This document shows positions 16,689 to 25,548 of a DNA stretch of 64,000 nucleotides, piece after piece. Position 1 is the first letter of the stretch; every line of letters begins with the position of its first letter. The notes beneath the pieces are model-generated. The model was given only the letters and a program-made list of their open reading frames with translations, made no database searches and was not told the origin of the DNA. The DNA is taken from assembly GCA_001442985.1 (NCBI GenBank), contig LDYB01000009.1, positions 1-64,000 on the forward strand, written 5' to 3'. The stretch is from Armatimonadetes bacterium DC (lineage in GTDB: Bacteria > Armatimonadota > Fimbriimonadia > Fimbriimonadales > GBS-DC). Position numbers and translations under genes: made by a program.

Positions 16689-17144
16689 ATGGCAGAACGA
16701 ATTATCGCTTTCATGGTTGTTGCGGTTTTAATCGCGTCGGTGCTGTTCAGGGTTCCCATCGAGCTGGCAAGGCGGCTCATGGACGCCCTGACCGTGCAGG
16801 GCGCCATCAAGACCGATCGCGTCTTCGTGGCGCAACTGAATCCCCAGCCTGAACTGACCACCGTGCCCACCGCTGTGTCCACTGGCAAAAGCCGCTCAAG
16901 TGTCAGTCTCTATCAGGGAGAGAGGCGGGTGGGTGAACTGGTCCTTGTGGAACGCGCCCCTGCTGGGAGAGACGCATTCCCTTACCTGGAAACCCGCGGG
17001 CGCGTGGAGCGATACGAGCTTCGCAAGCCACTCAGCAGCGGTATGACAGTGAAGGTCTACCGTGGAATGGTCAACAACTATCTTGTCTTTTACGATTCTG
17101 AGGGCAACTATGTCGGCTACTGGTTCATCATCTGGGAAACCTGA
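16689..17144 (+). CDS. Small membrane-anchored protein, unknown
   Basis: The 151-residue protein has one N-terminal hydrophobic helix (residues 5-22, AFMVVAVLIASVLF), then a soluble part with beta-rich character (RVGELVLVERAP, NNYLVFYDSEGNYVGYWFI). I do not recognise a family. It lies 26 nt from the divergent WD40 gene and its end overlaps the next gene by 35 bp. Coding is supported by codon use like that of its neighbours and by the promoter arrangement. Confidence 0.6.
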   Translation: MAERIIAFMVVAVLIASVLFRVPIELARRLMDALTVQGAIKTDRVFVAQLNPQPELTTVPTAVSTGKSRSSVSLYQGERRVGELVLVERAPAGRDAFPYLETRGRVERYELRKPLSSGMTVKVYRGMVNNYLVFYDSEGNYVGYWFIIWET

Positions 17145-17502
17145 ACGGGACTTTCGCCTTCTGGAGGCAGGAGCGTGGGGGCTTGCAAGCATCGGGACTG
17201 TCGCCCTGCTGAAAAACGCGCCTATTTTGGCATGGCAGATTGAACTGCTGATTCATGCCGTTTTGTGGTTGTGGAGCTTTCGTATCGCCTTAATGTTGAT
17301 AGGGGGGTCCTTCGGATGCGGGCTGGGCTATGTGGTCGCAGGGCTGATGGGGGTCAATTTCGTTCTCTACGCTACCCCGATATTCATCGATATACCTACG
17401 CCCGTATCAAGCTGTGTCTGCGTCCTTACAACAGCGCTGTTGTACCTTTTCTTCGCGCTGGCATTCCTGAAAGTCTACAAAAGCCGCCGTCAATCAGGGT
17501 AG
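17110..17502 (+). CDS. Small integral membrane protein, unknown
   Basis: The 130-residue protein has about four hydrophobic segments (LASIGTVALL; ELLIHAVLWLWSF; LGYVVAGLMGVNFVLYA; VLTTALLYLFFALAFL) and a basic C-terminus. Start chosen at ATG 17110, which overlaps the previous gene by 35 bp; an upstream in-frame ATG at 17062 would lengthen the overlap. No family recognised. It ends 8 nt from the stop of the convergent GT39 gene. Confidence 0.55.
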   Translation: MSATGSSSGKPERDFRLLEAGAWGLASIGTVALLKNAPILAWQIELLIHAVLWLWSFRIALMLIGGSFGCGLGYVVAGLMGVNFVLYATPIFIDIPTPVSSCVCVLTTALLYLFFALAFLKVYKSRRQSG

Positions 17503-17510
17503 CCCTCATC

Positions 17511-19055
17511 TCATTGATAACGCGGCGCAAGCAAGTAGAAGGTGCGCCCCAGCACCTCCCGACGCTCCAGCAGCAGCACCGCAGGGTCTTCAAGGCGTGT
17601 GGCGTCGGTAGTGAGGCAATACGCGCCTTCTGTGCGCATGCGATGGCCAACGGTTTGCCAGTCGTCTGCGGTCGCATACTTTCCCTTTCGGTAAAACTGC
17701 AGGCTGGGGTAGCCCGGGTTCACCCGATACAGCACCAGCGTGCGATAGGTCGGAACCGCCTGCGCCAGCTCCCGAACGGGTTTCAGGGCGAGGCGGTCAT
17801 AGCCTGTGAGCGCGCCGTTCCAGCCAACCGCCAGCCCCAGCACGCCCAGCGCGAGCGCCCAGCGCGGCTGCCAGCCCCCCATGCCTGCGAGGGCAATTGC
17901 GCCCGCACCGAGCAGCAGGGCATACGCCCACGGAGTCGCGCTCATCACGCCCACTGCGACGCCCAGCCCACCCCAGAGCAGGGCAGGTAGCCCGCCAATC
18001 CAGCGCAGGCGCCCCGCTTGCGACGCCTTCTGCATCTCCAGTGCTGTTAGCAACGCCAGCGCAGGGAACATCGGAAAGATGTAGGCGGGCAGCTTGGTGA
18101 AACTCAGCGTGAACAGCCCGAACACCAGCCAGCACCACCGCTGGAGATAGCCCATGAGCGGCTCTTCGGCGCGACGCCACAACCCCGACGCCCACGCCGC
18201 CATCGGAAAACCGCCCAGCCACAACACCACGACATAAAACAGCAGATAAACCGCCACGCCTGTAATCACGCTCTGCGCGCCTCCGCGCTGAATCAGGGGC
18301 AAAACCGAGTGCGCCGTGTCGCCCCCCGCAAAGCGCAACAGGTTCTGCTTCACCACAAACTCGTTAAAAAACTCCGCGCCATGCTGTAGATAGACGCCAA
18401 GATACCACGGCGCGGCGGTCAGCAACGCCACACCCAGCGCAGCCAGCACCCAGCGGAACCGCACGCCCCGCTCCAGCAGCCCGCGCAGACTCAAAAGATA
18501 GAGCAACCCCACCAGCCCCAGCCCGAACGGTCCTTTTGTCAGAACCGCCAGCCCCAGTGCGCCCCCGCCCACCAGACTCCAGAGCAAGGGGCGATGGGGC
18601 AGCTCCCAGAGCGCAATCAGCGCCATCAGCAGAAAGAAGGTCAACGCCACGTCGGTGATGGCGAGGCGTGCGAGAATCAGGCTCAGCGGTGCAATCGCAA
18701 ACAAGAGCGCCGCCCTTGTGCCCGCGCCTTCTCCCAGCCTGCGGTTGCCCCAGATGCCCAGCGCCACCAGCGTCAGCGCATACATCACCACCGAGGGCAG
18801 GCGCAGAACGAACTCCTCTGAAACCCAGCGTCTGGGGAACGGCTCAAAGAGGCGCATACTGAGCTGCATCAGCCAGTAGAGCAGAGGTGGCTTCTCAAAC
18901 CATGGCTGATCCTGAAAAGTCGGGGTCAGCCAATCACGGCGCTGGTGCATCTCCCACGCTACAGAGGCATAAAACCCTTCATCTAAATCGGTCAGTCCGA
19001 AAACCGTGATGTCAATCAGCGCCGCCAGCACCAGAAGCCATATCAGCCCACGCAC
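17511..19055 (-). CDS. GT39/ArnT-like membrane glycosyltransferase
   Basis: The 514-residue protein has many membrane helices and the family's first periplasmic loop acids in LTDLDEGFYASVAWEM (DE motif near residue 24), followed by the FEKPPLLYWL segment. Such enzymes transfer sugars from polyprenyl-phosphate donors to lipids or proteins on the outer face of the inner membrane. Start is GTG at 19055, 7 nt after a TACACT -10 box, pointing to a leaderless mRNA. The acceptor is unknown. Confidence 0.88.
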   Translation of the reverse strand: MRGLIWLLVLAALIDITVFGLTDLDEGFYASVAWEMHQRRDWLTPTFQDQPWFEKPPLLYWLMQLSMRLFEPFPRRWVSEEFVLRLPSVVMYALTLVALGIWGNRRLGEGAGTRAALLFAIAPLSLILARLAITDVALTFFLLMALIALWELPHRPLLWSLVGGGALGLAVLTKGPFGLGLVGLLYLLSLRGLLERGVRFRWVLAALGVALLTAAPWYLGVYLQHGAEFFNEFVVKQNLLRFAGGDTAHSVLPLIQRGGAQSVITGVAVYLLFYVVVLWLGGFPMAAWASGLWRRAEEPLMGYLQRWCWLVFGLFTLSFTKLPAYIFPMFPALALLTALEMQKASQAGRLRWIGGLPALLWGGLGVAVGVMSATPWAYALLLGAGAIALAGMGGWQPRWALALGVLGLAVGWNGALTGYDRLALKPVRELAQAVPTYRTLVLYRVNPGYPSLQFYRKGKYATADDWQTVGHRMRTEGAYCLTTDATRLEDPAVLLLERREVLGRTFYLLAPRYQ

Positions 19056-19062
19056 GCCCTGA

Positions 19063-19068
19063 AGTGTA
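19063..19068 (-). promoter_or_regulatory. Leaderless promoter of the GT39 gene, -10 TACACT
   Basis: Minus strand reads ATGGTACACTTC; 7 nt separate the box from the GTG start codon. Confidence 0.55.
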
Positions 19069-19174
19069 CCATGCCTCAGCAGGAATTGACCGCTTCAAGG
19101 CGTATATTTCCCACAGGAAAAGTCAGGGCAGAGCCACACCGCTGTGCCCGCCATGGAACCGAAGGAGGTACACA

Positions 19175-19669
19175 ATGAAATCGCTTGGGGTGCTTTTGTG
19201 GGCGCGCACTTCCAGTATAGAAGCCTGTCTGCGCGAGTGCCTCAGTGTGCATCCGAGACTGCAGTTACTCTGGTCGCGAAGCGGCTCCGTCTGCTCTGAC
19301 TCAGAGAGTGCGTACCCGCCGCCTCAGCCCATTCGGGTTATTCCGCTGGCGCGAAACCCAATGGTAGAGGCGTATCTGCGTCAAGAACTGAACGCGCTTC
19401 CGAACCTCTCGCTCACTTTCATCGGCAAGCAGGAAAGCCATCCCGATGCAGTGGTTATCGATGGCAAACTGCTAACTCCGAGTGAGCGCCGTGTGCTACA
19501 AGCGTGCGCCGAATATGATCGTCTTGCCGAAGCAGCTGGGGCGTTGTGCCTGACCGAAGCGACCATCAAGAAACACCTTTGCCACATCTACACCAAGTTA
19601 GGACGACACAGTTTGCATCGGGCGTTGCTATGTGCGACGGAGTGGGGATTGATTGTAGCGCCCCAATAG
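19175..19669 (+). CDS. LuxR-type HTH regulator with duplicated receiver-like unit
   Basis: The 164-residue protein ends in a LuxR/NarL helix-turn-helix (about 99-161: LLTPSERRVLQACAEY, then TEATIKKHLCHIYTKLG). The N-terminal part is not a full receiver. It contains two similar units (5-33 and 53-83) sharing A-R-x3-[IV]-E-A-x-L-R-x2-L-x3-P-x-L-x-L, reminiscent of the first strand-helix-strand of a receiver. The acidic pocket is missing, but a VVID with Asp96 precedes the HTH. Start at 19175 follows AAGGAGG. It lies 92 nt upstream of the DUF1573/Cys-rich cassette, its likely target. Confidence 0.75.
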   Translation: MKSLGVLLWARTSSIEACLRECLSVHPRLQLLWSRSGSVCSDSESAYPPPQPIRVIPLARNPMVEAYLRQELNALPNLSLTFIGKQESHPDAVVIDGKLLTPSERRVLQACAEYDRLAEAAGALCLTEATIKKHLCHIYTKLGRHSLHRALLCATEWGLIVAPQ

Positions 19670-19761
19670 AAAATTCTCCGAAAGTAGAAAAAAAAAAGTT
19701 TCGCCCTCAGGGGGTAGAGAAAACGCGTGAATATGGCGTAAAATATTGGTGCTGAAGGGGT

Positions 19762-20241
19762 ATGGCGATGGCGACCTTGAGCCGAACAGAATCGACCGAG
19801 GGCACACGCCGCCGTGGGTGGTGGATTGAAGTGCTGTTAAGTGCGGCGCTCCTCTGGCTGGCGCTGATAGCGTATGCGGAGTGGCGCAGCGAAGGACGCT
19901 ACCTGTGGCTGTTTGGAGCAACTTACGACGCAGGCGTAGTGCGTCCTGGCACGGTTATCCGCCACCGTGTATGGGTCTTCAACCCCACTATGCGCCCCTT
20001 GGAAATTGACCCAGAACCCAGCTGCGGCTGCACCCTGCTTGAGGGGGGTTCGCGTCAGTTGGGTTTGGTGGACGGCTTTCCGCTAACCGTTGCGGTAGAC
20101 ACAACGGGAAAGCCTGCGGGGCGACACTCGCAAGGGGTGGAGTTGATTGTCCGCGACCTGGAGCGTGGCGTGAGCTGGCGGGAACGCATCGAGATTCGGT
20201 TTGAGGTTGCCAAACCTACCGCCTCAGCGAAATCAAACTGA
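19762..20241 (+). CDS. DUF1573 membrane-anchored protein
   Basis: The 159-residue protein has one N-terminal membrane helix (about 21-41) followed by an Ig-like DUF1573 domain: DAGVVRPGTVIRHRVWVFNP, then PSCGCT at about residue 90, then a TTGKPAGRHSQGVEL strand. DUF1573 proteins are extracytoplasmic, often in envelope or polysaccharide contexts; a precise role is unknown. A second ATG lies two codons in. It opens the cassette 19762-24061. Confidence 0.8.
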   Translation: MAMATLSRTESTEGTRRRGWWIEVLLSAALLWLALIAYAEWRSEGRYLWLFGATYDAGVVRPGTVIRHRVWVFNPTMRPLEIDPEPSCGCTLLEGGSRQLGLVDGFPLTVAVDTTGKPAGRHSQGVELIVRDLERGVSWRERIEIRFEVAKPTASAKSN

Positions 20242-20257
20242 CAGGAGGGGAAAGACA

Positions 20258-20629
20258 ATGAGACGGAAGGAACGCACTGTCTTGCGAGGAGTTTTGCTTG
20301 TAAGCTGTATCGCTTTGGTGGGTTGGTTACTACAACCCACAGCTTGGTCTACCCGGGGTTGTGGCGTATGCTCCAGACAAATAGTACGAATGTGTGACGA
20401 GTCGGGATGTGGTCCGTTTCCAGCGTGTCATGGGAGCTGTGAGTGTGAGGAATGGGAGTGGCAGAATTGTCAAGGTGATGGCATGGATTGCCGAGGCGTG
20501 CAATCGCTCCCTGTGAATGTGCTTGTTCACCCTGGCGACTGTGATGCAGGCAGTCTCATGTGCGTTTGCCGCAGAATCGCACCACCGTTCTGGGCTGTTC
20601 GCAACAAAGATGTCTGCAAAATCTGCTAG
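20258..20629 (+). CDS. Cys-rich exported small protein
   Basis: The 123-residue protein has an N-terminal hydrophobic helix (about residues 9-26). The mature part of roughly 90 residues carries 14 Cys, including CGVC, CECEEW, MCVC and a C-terminal CKIC. Such density suggests a disulfide-rich or metal-binding exported domain. I do not recognise the family. AGGAGGGG ribosome site before ATG 20258; 16 nt after the DUF1573 gene and 3 nt before the next one, so the three are co-transcribed. The even number of Cys in the mature part is compatible with seven disulfides. Confidence 0.75.
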   Translation: MRRKERTVLRGVLLVSCIALVGWLLQPTAWSTRGCGVCSRQIVRMCDESGCGPFPACHGSCECEEWEWQNCQGDGMDCRGVQSLPVNVLVHPGDCDAGSLMCVCRRIAPPFWAVRNKDVCKIC

Positions 20630-20632
20630 AAC

Positions 20633-21748
20633 ATGCGCTGGTTAGTATCCTGTGTCCTTTGGATATCACTAACGGTGGCTCAAGCGCTGGCAAGCCCTTT
20701 GCCCGGGTCGCTTGCCAGCGCTCTTCGTAAGCGAGAGCAGTTTTACATCAGCCGGCAGCTCACTTTTCGCGTAAGCGTTCGCCATGACATTTCTCGCCCC
20801 AAGCCAATACAAAATCGCATGGAATACCTGCTTGAAGTAAAACGCGCGCGAGAAGCCGTTCAGGTGCAGAAACAGCCGCGCGACGGTCGCGAATACAAAA
20901 CGGAACAGGGTAATACGGTGCAGTTTAGTCTGAAAAGTGGACCTTCCTCAATTTGCCATGTGAATCAAGATGTCAAGTTCGTGGTTCAGCCAGGGATTGT
21001 ATTGGGAACGGACATGTCCGTCGCACAAGCCAGTATGCTGGCTGAAGTGAAGCGAGGTAATCCCAGCGACCTTTACGGCAATCCTGAGACGCCGTTGTTT
21101 ATATGCGAAGAGATAGCCAACATACGCGGAGTCTGCACGATCGGCTTGGATGTCTCCAAACTCTACCAAGCCAAATGGGAGCATGTGAAGGAAAAGCCCG
21201 ACAGATGGGTTCTGCTCGGCAAGATTAAGGCTCACCTTTATGATCCCACAGTTTCCGGCGAGTATCCCGATGTGTCTATCCGTGTGGAATTGGCAAAGCC
21301 CGATGCGTTGCCACTGCAGCTCGAGATACTACGCCCGCTGCGCGCAGCAAACAAATGGCAGAGAAGCGCGTTGTATGTTGATGAATTCAAGAAAGTTGGC
21401 AGCATCAGATTACCCTCCAAGTTCAGGATAATCTCGGACAGCTCGAGTGGTCATTACAAGGTCGTCTCGGTCTACGAGTTAGTTCGTTTTGACTCGCTGG
21501 ACGGAGACGTTGAGCTAGAAATGCCAATAGGAACGGATGTTGTGGACTGGCGCATAGGACAAGCAGTGAAATATTCGTGGCAAGGGCGTTTGCCGACCGA
21601 AGAGGAACTCAAGAAGCTCGCGTTTCAACAGGGTTATCTGCTGCCTGCGGAGTCGCCCCGGCGGCGTTATTCCCCGTGGTTATTTGTGCCCGCTATCGTC
21701 TTTTTCGCGGCGGCAGGGTATCTTTACTGGAAACAGAGGCGCAAATGA
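20633..21748 (+). CDS. Exported protein with C-terminal membrane anchor, unknown
   Basis: The 371-residue protein has a signal peptide (1-20, ending ALAS), a long beta-rich extracytoplasmic part and a C-terminal helix (about 347-366, LFVPAIVFFAAAGYLYW) followed by KQRRK, giving an N-out topology. It resembles the outer-membrane-lipoprotein-sorting style of domains only vaguely; no family is assigned. Placed between the Cys-rich protein and a prepilin with minimal spacing. Confidence 0.65.
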   Translation: MRWLVSCVLWISLTVAQALASPLPGSLASALRKREQFYISRQLTFRVSVRHDISRPKPIQNRMEYLLEVKRAREAVQVQKQPRDGREYKTEQGNTVQFSLKSGPSSICHVNQDVKFVVQPGIVLGTDMSVAQASMLAEVKRGNPSDLYGNPETPLFICEEIANIRGVCTIGLDVSKLYQAKWEHVKEKPDRWVLLGKIKAHLYDPTVSGEYPDVSIRVELAKPDALPLQLEILRPLRAANKWQRSALYVDEFKKVGSIRLPSKFRIISDSSSGHYKVVSVYELVRFDSLDGDVELEMPIGTDVVDWRIGQAVKYSWQGRLPTEEELKKLAFQQGYLLPAESPRRRYSPWLFVPAIVFFAAAGYLYWKQRRK

Positions 21749-22557
21749 GGCGTACAGGGTTCTCGCTGGTGGAGCTGCTGGTGGTGTTGGGGATTATTTC
21801 CCTGCTGGCGGCGTTGCTGTATCCTGTGTTCGCCGCCGCACGGGAACGGGGACGCACTGCCCGCTGTATCACGCAGGTACGCCAGCTGACGCAAAGCACC
21901 ATGATGTACCTTGTCGACTCAGGCGACACCTATCCGCTGGCTGCCTACTTCAGCACGCACAACGGACAGCCCTGCTTCTTCACGCTCTATCACGCGCTCG
22001 TGCCCTACACCAAAGACAAAGAGATTGTCCAGTGTCCTTCAGACCCCAGACCGCTGGATGTGGAGTGGGCAATCAGCCAGATGGCAACCCTGTGCCCAGC
22101 GATGGGGTTCCGCTATAGCAGTTATATGGCGAACTGGTGTCTGATTGAAACGGGCACTTTGTTGTGGGACTTTCATCCGCCTGTTTCCGCGGCGCAGGTG
22201 GAGTTTCCTGCGGAGACGGTGCTATACTACGACGGGAGCATTACGGCACTGCCGAGCCTGTACCCTTTTATTCAGGGACGCCATAACGAGCAGGTGGTTG
22301 TATCGCTCGCAGATGGACACAGCAAGGCGTGGAAGGCGCGGCAGGGGTATGGGCATCATCGGCGAGCGGATGGGGTTCTGGCAGCGCGCTACTGCTTGAT
22401 TGAGCCGTCGGCCTACTATCGGGGTGGGATTTTCTGCGAAGATATGATAATCGGCATCGTGCGCCGGGATCGTCAGGGGCGCCCGTGCTGGTACTGCCCG
22501 AACCGCTCGCCAGGAGGCGTGGGCTACCTTGAAGGCAACTGTGAGCAGCAACGCTAA
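21745..22557 (+). CDS. Prepilin-like protein with H-x9-DG C-terminus (DUF1559 type)
   Basis: The 270-residue protein has a type IV prepilin leader MRRTG followed by FSLVELLVVLGIISLLAAL (cleavage after Gly5). A DUF1559-like globular domain has the HNEQVVVSLADG element (H-x9-DG). Processed by prepilin peptidase and probably displayed as a pseudopilin of a type II secretion/pilus system. ATGA overlap with the preceding gene; the 3' end overlaps lnt by 29 bp. Confidence 0.85.
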   Translation: MRRTGFSLVELLVVLGIISLLAALLYPVFAAARERGRTARCITQVRQLTQSTMMYLVDSGDTYPLAAYFSTHNGQPCFFTLYHALVPYTKDKEIVQCPSDPRPLDVEWAISQMATLCPAMGFRYSSYMANWCLIETGTLLWDFHPPVSAAQVEFPAETVLYYDGSITALPSLYPFIQGRHNEQVVVSLADGHSKAWKARQGYGHHRRADGVLAARYCLIEPSAYYRGGIFCEDMIIGIVRRDRQGRPCWYCPNRSPGGVGYLEGNCEQQR

Positions 22558-24061
22558 CGGGTTAGACCTCCTCTGGTTGGCGAGCGCCATCGCGACGGCA
22601 CTGGCGTTTGCGCCGATCAATGCGTGGTGGCTCCTGTTTATAGCCCCTGCGGGCTGGCTGGGGGTGCTTTCGCAGGTGCAAGGAGCTCGGAGAGTGGCAA
22701 TCGCATTCGGCTGGGGGTTAGTTTTTATTGCCGTTCAGAGCCTGTGGGCGTTGCCAACCTTTGCCCAGCAAGCCCAAGCAGACTGGGCAGCGGGAGTTGC
22801 GTGGCTAATCGTACTCATCTGGTATGCTTGCTGGTGCGCGCTTTTTGGGTGGCTTGTGGGACGCCTGCCTGCCACAGGGTGGATTTGGGCGGTGGGCGCT
22901 GCTTCCGGGTGGGTAGTGGTTTGCTGGCTGCGAAGCTTGGGGGCTTGGGGTTTTCCGTGGGCGATGCTGGCTCTACCGCTGGCGCGCTTCCCGCTGCTAC
23001 TGCAACCTGCGGAGCTGGGCGGGATATGGCTTGTGGAGTGGCTTCTGATGCTCTGGAACGCGTTGTTAGTTCAAGTGTGGCGGGGAGCAGAGGTTAGGGC
23101 GTGGGCTGTACCGCTGAGTGGTCTTGCGCTCTGGGTAGGGGGGAGCGTCTGGCTCTGGCAGCAGGCGCGCGCCACGCCACTTGGGGAGCCTGTGCGGGTG
23201 GCAGTGCTACAGACGGAATACGATGCTTTGCGCACGCTGTTCTCTGCCCAGATTTACGACTCAGGCATCGAGCGATTGTTGGAGCAAGCACGCCAATCTG
23301 GGGCAGATTGGGCAATACTTCCCGAATCGTCCGAAACCTACTTTTGGGCATCGCTGATAGATCGGGAGCGTCTGCGGCAGTGGCAGGAATGGGCGCAGAG
23401 ATACTCCATGCATATTCTGACGGGAGTGACTCGTCAGCATGGGGAACACGGCTTCAACAGCGCGTTGGGAATCTCCCCCAGAGGTACATGGGCATTCTAT
23501 AATAAGATGAAGCTGATGCCCTTTACAGAGTATGCGCCCGCCGAACCAATTGCGGAGTGGCTGAAGGTACTGGGCGTTTCGCGTCGGTCGCTTCGGTGTG
23601 GTGAGCGTGTTCACGCCCTGCGACTGGGTAAAGAGCCGCCTGTCGGTGCCCTCATTTGTTATGAAAGCCTTTACGGTTGGATTGCGGCACAGGCAGTGCG
23701 TGATGGGGCGCAGTGGCTGGTTGCGATAACAAACGATCGTTGGCTGTTGGGCGCAGGTGTACGGGAGCAATATGCGGATTACAGCCTTGTGCGTGCGATT
23801 GAGACACGGCGCTGGGTCGCGCGCGCGTCAACCGTCGGAATCAGCGGCTTCTTCAGCCCCCTCGGCGAGCGATGGGAAGCCCCTGGGGGACGCCCTTATG
23901 TGATGACTCATACGCTCTACGGCTCCTCTCAGCAAACCCTCTATGCGCGGTGGGGCGACTACTGGGGCTATCTCTGTGGGCTGCTTTACGGCGCTGGAGT
24001 GGTTTGGCGTGTCATACTGTCGGCTCGCGCGCGGCACATTCCAGCAGCAGATGTTGGCTAA
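22529..24061 (+). CDS. lnt: Apolipoprotein N-acyltransferase
   Basis: It adds the third acyl chain to lipoproteins in the inner membrane and so indicates a diderm envelope. The 510-residue protein has an N-terminal membrane domain (about five to six helices, to residue ~215) and a nitrilase-fold domain with the catalytic triad Glu266 (LPESSE), Lys326 (YNKMK) and Cys377 (LICYES), spaced as in E. coli Lnt. Start is TTG at 22529 with AGGAGG 11 nt upstream; a GTG at 22541 is an alternative. Last gene of the cassette. Confidence 0.92.
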   Translation: MKATVSSNANGLDLLWLASAIATALAFAPINAWWLLFIAPAGWLGVLSQVQGARRVAIAFGWGLVFIAVQSLWALPTFAQQAQADWAAGVAWLIVLIWYACWCALFGWLVGRLPATGWIWAVGAASGWVVVCWLRSLGAWGFPWAMLALPLARFPLLLQPAELGGIWLVEWLLMLWNALLVQVWRGAEVRAWAVPLSGLALWVGGSVWLWQQARATPLGEPVRVAVLQTEYDALRTLFSAQIYDSGIERLLEQARQSGADWAILPESSETYFWASLIDRERLRQWQEWAQRYSMHILTGVTRQHGEHGFNSALGISPRGTWAFYNKMKLMPFTEYAPAEPIAEWLKVLGVSRRSLRCGERVHALRLGKEPPVGALICYESLYGWIAAQAVRDGAQWLVAITNDRWLLGAGVREQYADYSLVRAIETRRWVARASTVGISGFFSPLGERWEAPGGRPYVMTHTLYGSSQQTLYARWGDYWGYLCGLLYGAGVVWRVILSARARHIPAADVG

Positions 24062-24088
24062 ATCATCTGTAGCGAACAAGTCAACTGC

Positions 24089-24955
24089 TCAGTAGTAGTA
24101 TGCCGAACCAGCCGCCATATACGCCTGATAGCTCAGCCCCACTGCCGCGCCACCCACCAGCAAAATCCCAATCAGCGGCAGCACGAAGCGCATGGTGGGG
24201 TTCAGGCGGCGCCCAATCGGGCTAACGGGGATTGCCAGCGTCAGCACGCAGAGCGCAAACGCCAGCAGATAGGGCGCCTGCAAACTGGCATATGCAAACC
24301 CCAGCGCCCACAGAATGCCGTACAGCATCACCGCAACGGCAATCGCGCCGCGCCCCAGCCGAAACGAGCGCATCACCCAGCCGATAGGCACGCCAATCCC
24401 CACAATCGCGCCCAGCGAACCCCCCATCTGCGCAAACGAGGCGCTTTTCGCGCCGTAAAATAGCACTCCCGCGCTCACACCCCCTATCAACGCCAGCAGA
24501 AACGCCGTTTGCCAGCCCGCCAAACGCTCTTCTGCCGGGGCAGCCACCAGCGTGAGTATCGCCAGCCCCACGCCGAACACCAGAATCCACACAACTCCTA
24601 CTGAAAGCGCCCAGTATTCGGTACGCATGAGGGGCGAAAACAGCAGCACGAACACCCACGGCATCACCAGCACCAGCCCCCAGCCTGCGACCCAGCGATA
24701 GGCAGGCGCAATCCCAGCCAGCCAGCCCAGCGGAATCAGCCCCAGCGCCAGCCAGAAGACCCACTCCTGCGCATCAGTCGGGGGAAACGCAGGCTTGCCC
24801 AGCATGAGCCAGTAGACCAGCCCCATGCCCAGCCCCACTGCCGGCGCGCTGAGCCATCCGTGGGCACGGGGCAGTCGCCCGCCCACCAGCCAGAGAACCC
24901 CAGCCAGCACGGCGGGCAGCCCCGTAATCAGCAGGTTATTCAGCACAAAGTTCAC
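24089..24955 (-). CDS. Polytopic membrane protein, unknown
   Basis: The 288-residue protein is hydrophobic, with roughly nine membrane helices and few polar loops. No family is recognised. The start overlaps the yceI stop by 4 bp (ATGA), so it belongs to the arsR-yceI operon and may work with YceI, perhaps in quinone/lipid handling (inference). Confidence 0.65.
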   Translation of the reverse strand: MNFVLNNLLITGLPAVLAGVLWLVGGRLPRAHGWLSAPAVGLGMGLVYWLMLGKPAFPPTDAQEWVFWLALGLIPLGWLAGIAPAYRWVAGWGLVLVMPWVFVLLFSPLMRTEYWALSVGVVWILVFGVGLAILTLVAAPAEERLAGWQTAFLLALIGGVSAGVLFYGAKSASFAQMGGSLGAIVGIGVPIGWVMRSFRLGRGAIAVAVMLYGILWALGFAYASLQAPYLLAFALCVLTLAIPVSPIGRRLNPTMRFVLPLIGILLVGGAAVGLSYQAYMAAGSAYYY

Positions 24956-25548
24956 TGCCGAATCGCCTCCACGCTGACGGTCAGGCGCACCTCGTCGGAG
25001 AGACCACCGTTCAACCCATAGTTGATACCGAACTCACTGCGCTTGATGGTGAAGGTGGTCTCGAAGCCGATAATCTCCTGCCCACGCGGGTTGCGCCCCT
25101 TGCCCGTGAAAGTGACGCGCACCGTCAGCGGCTTGGTGACCCCACGCAGAGTCAGGTTGCCCTGCACCTCCACCGTGGTGTTATTGATTTTGCGCACGCG
25201 TGTGCTTTTGAAAGTCGCCTTGGGGAACTGGCGCGTGTTGAAAAAGTCGGGGCTGCGCAGGTGGTCATCGCGCTGCGCGTTGCCCGTATCCACGCTGTTG
25301 AGGTCTATCTCAAACTGTACCGAGCTGCGTTCGGGGTTCTTCTCATCCACCACCAGCGTGCCAGAGAACTGGTTGAACCGCCCATACACAAAGGCGGTGT
25401 TCATGTGCTTCACACGGAATATGACAGTGGAATGCACGGGGTCGATGCGGTAGGTAATACCCTGGGCATAGAAAGGCGTCAGTGTGCTACCGAGCATCGC
25501 CAGCACAGCCAATCCCAGCATGCCACGAGTTGCGAACCGTTTCATCAT
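24952..25548 (-). CDS. yceI: YceI family exported lipid-binding protein
   Basis: The 198-residue protein has a signal peptide (to about residue 29, PFYAQG). The full YceI lipocalin-like fold follows: YRIDPVHSTVIFRVKHM, GRFNQFSGTL, DDHLRSPDFFNTRQFP, LTLRGVTKP and EFGINYG. YceI proteins bind isoprenoid quinone-type lipids in the periplasm. AAGGAGGG sits before ATGATG; either ATG is possible (25548 or 25545). The start overlaps the arsR stop codon. Confidence 0.9.
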   Translation of the reverse strand: MMKRFATRGMLGLAVLAMLGSTLTPFYAQGITYRIDPVHSTVIFRVKHMNTAFVYGRFNQFSGTLVVDEKNPERSSVQFEIDLNSVDTGNAQRDDHLRSPDFFNTRQFPKATFKSTRVRKINNTTVEVQGNLTLRGVTKPLTVRVTFTGKGRNPRGQEIIGFETTFTIKRSEFGINYGLNGGLSDEVRLTVSVEAIRQ

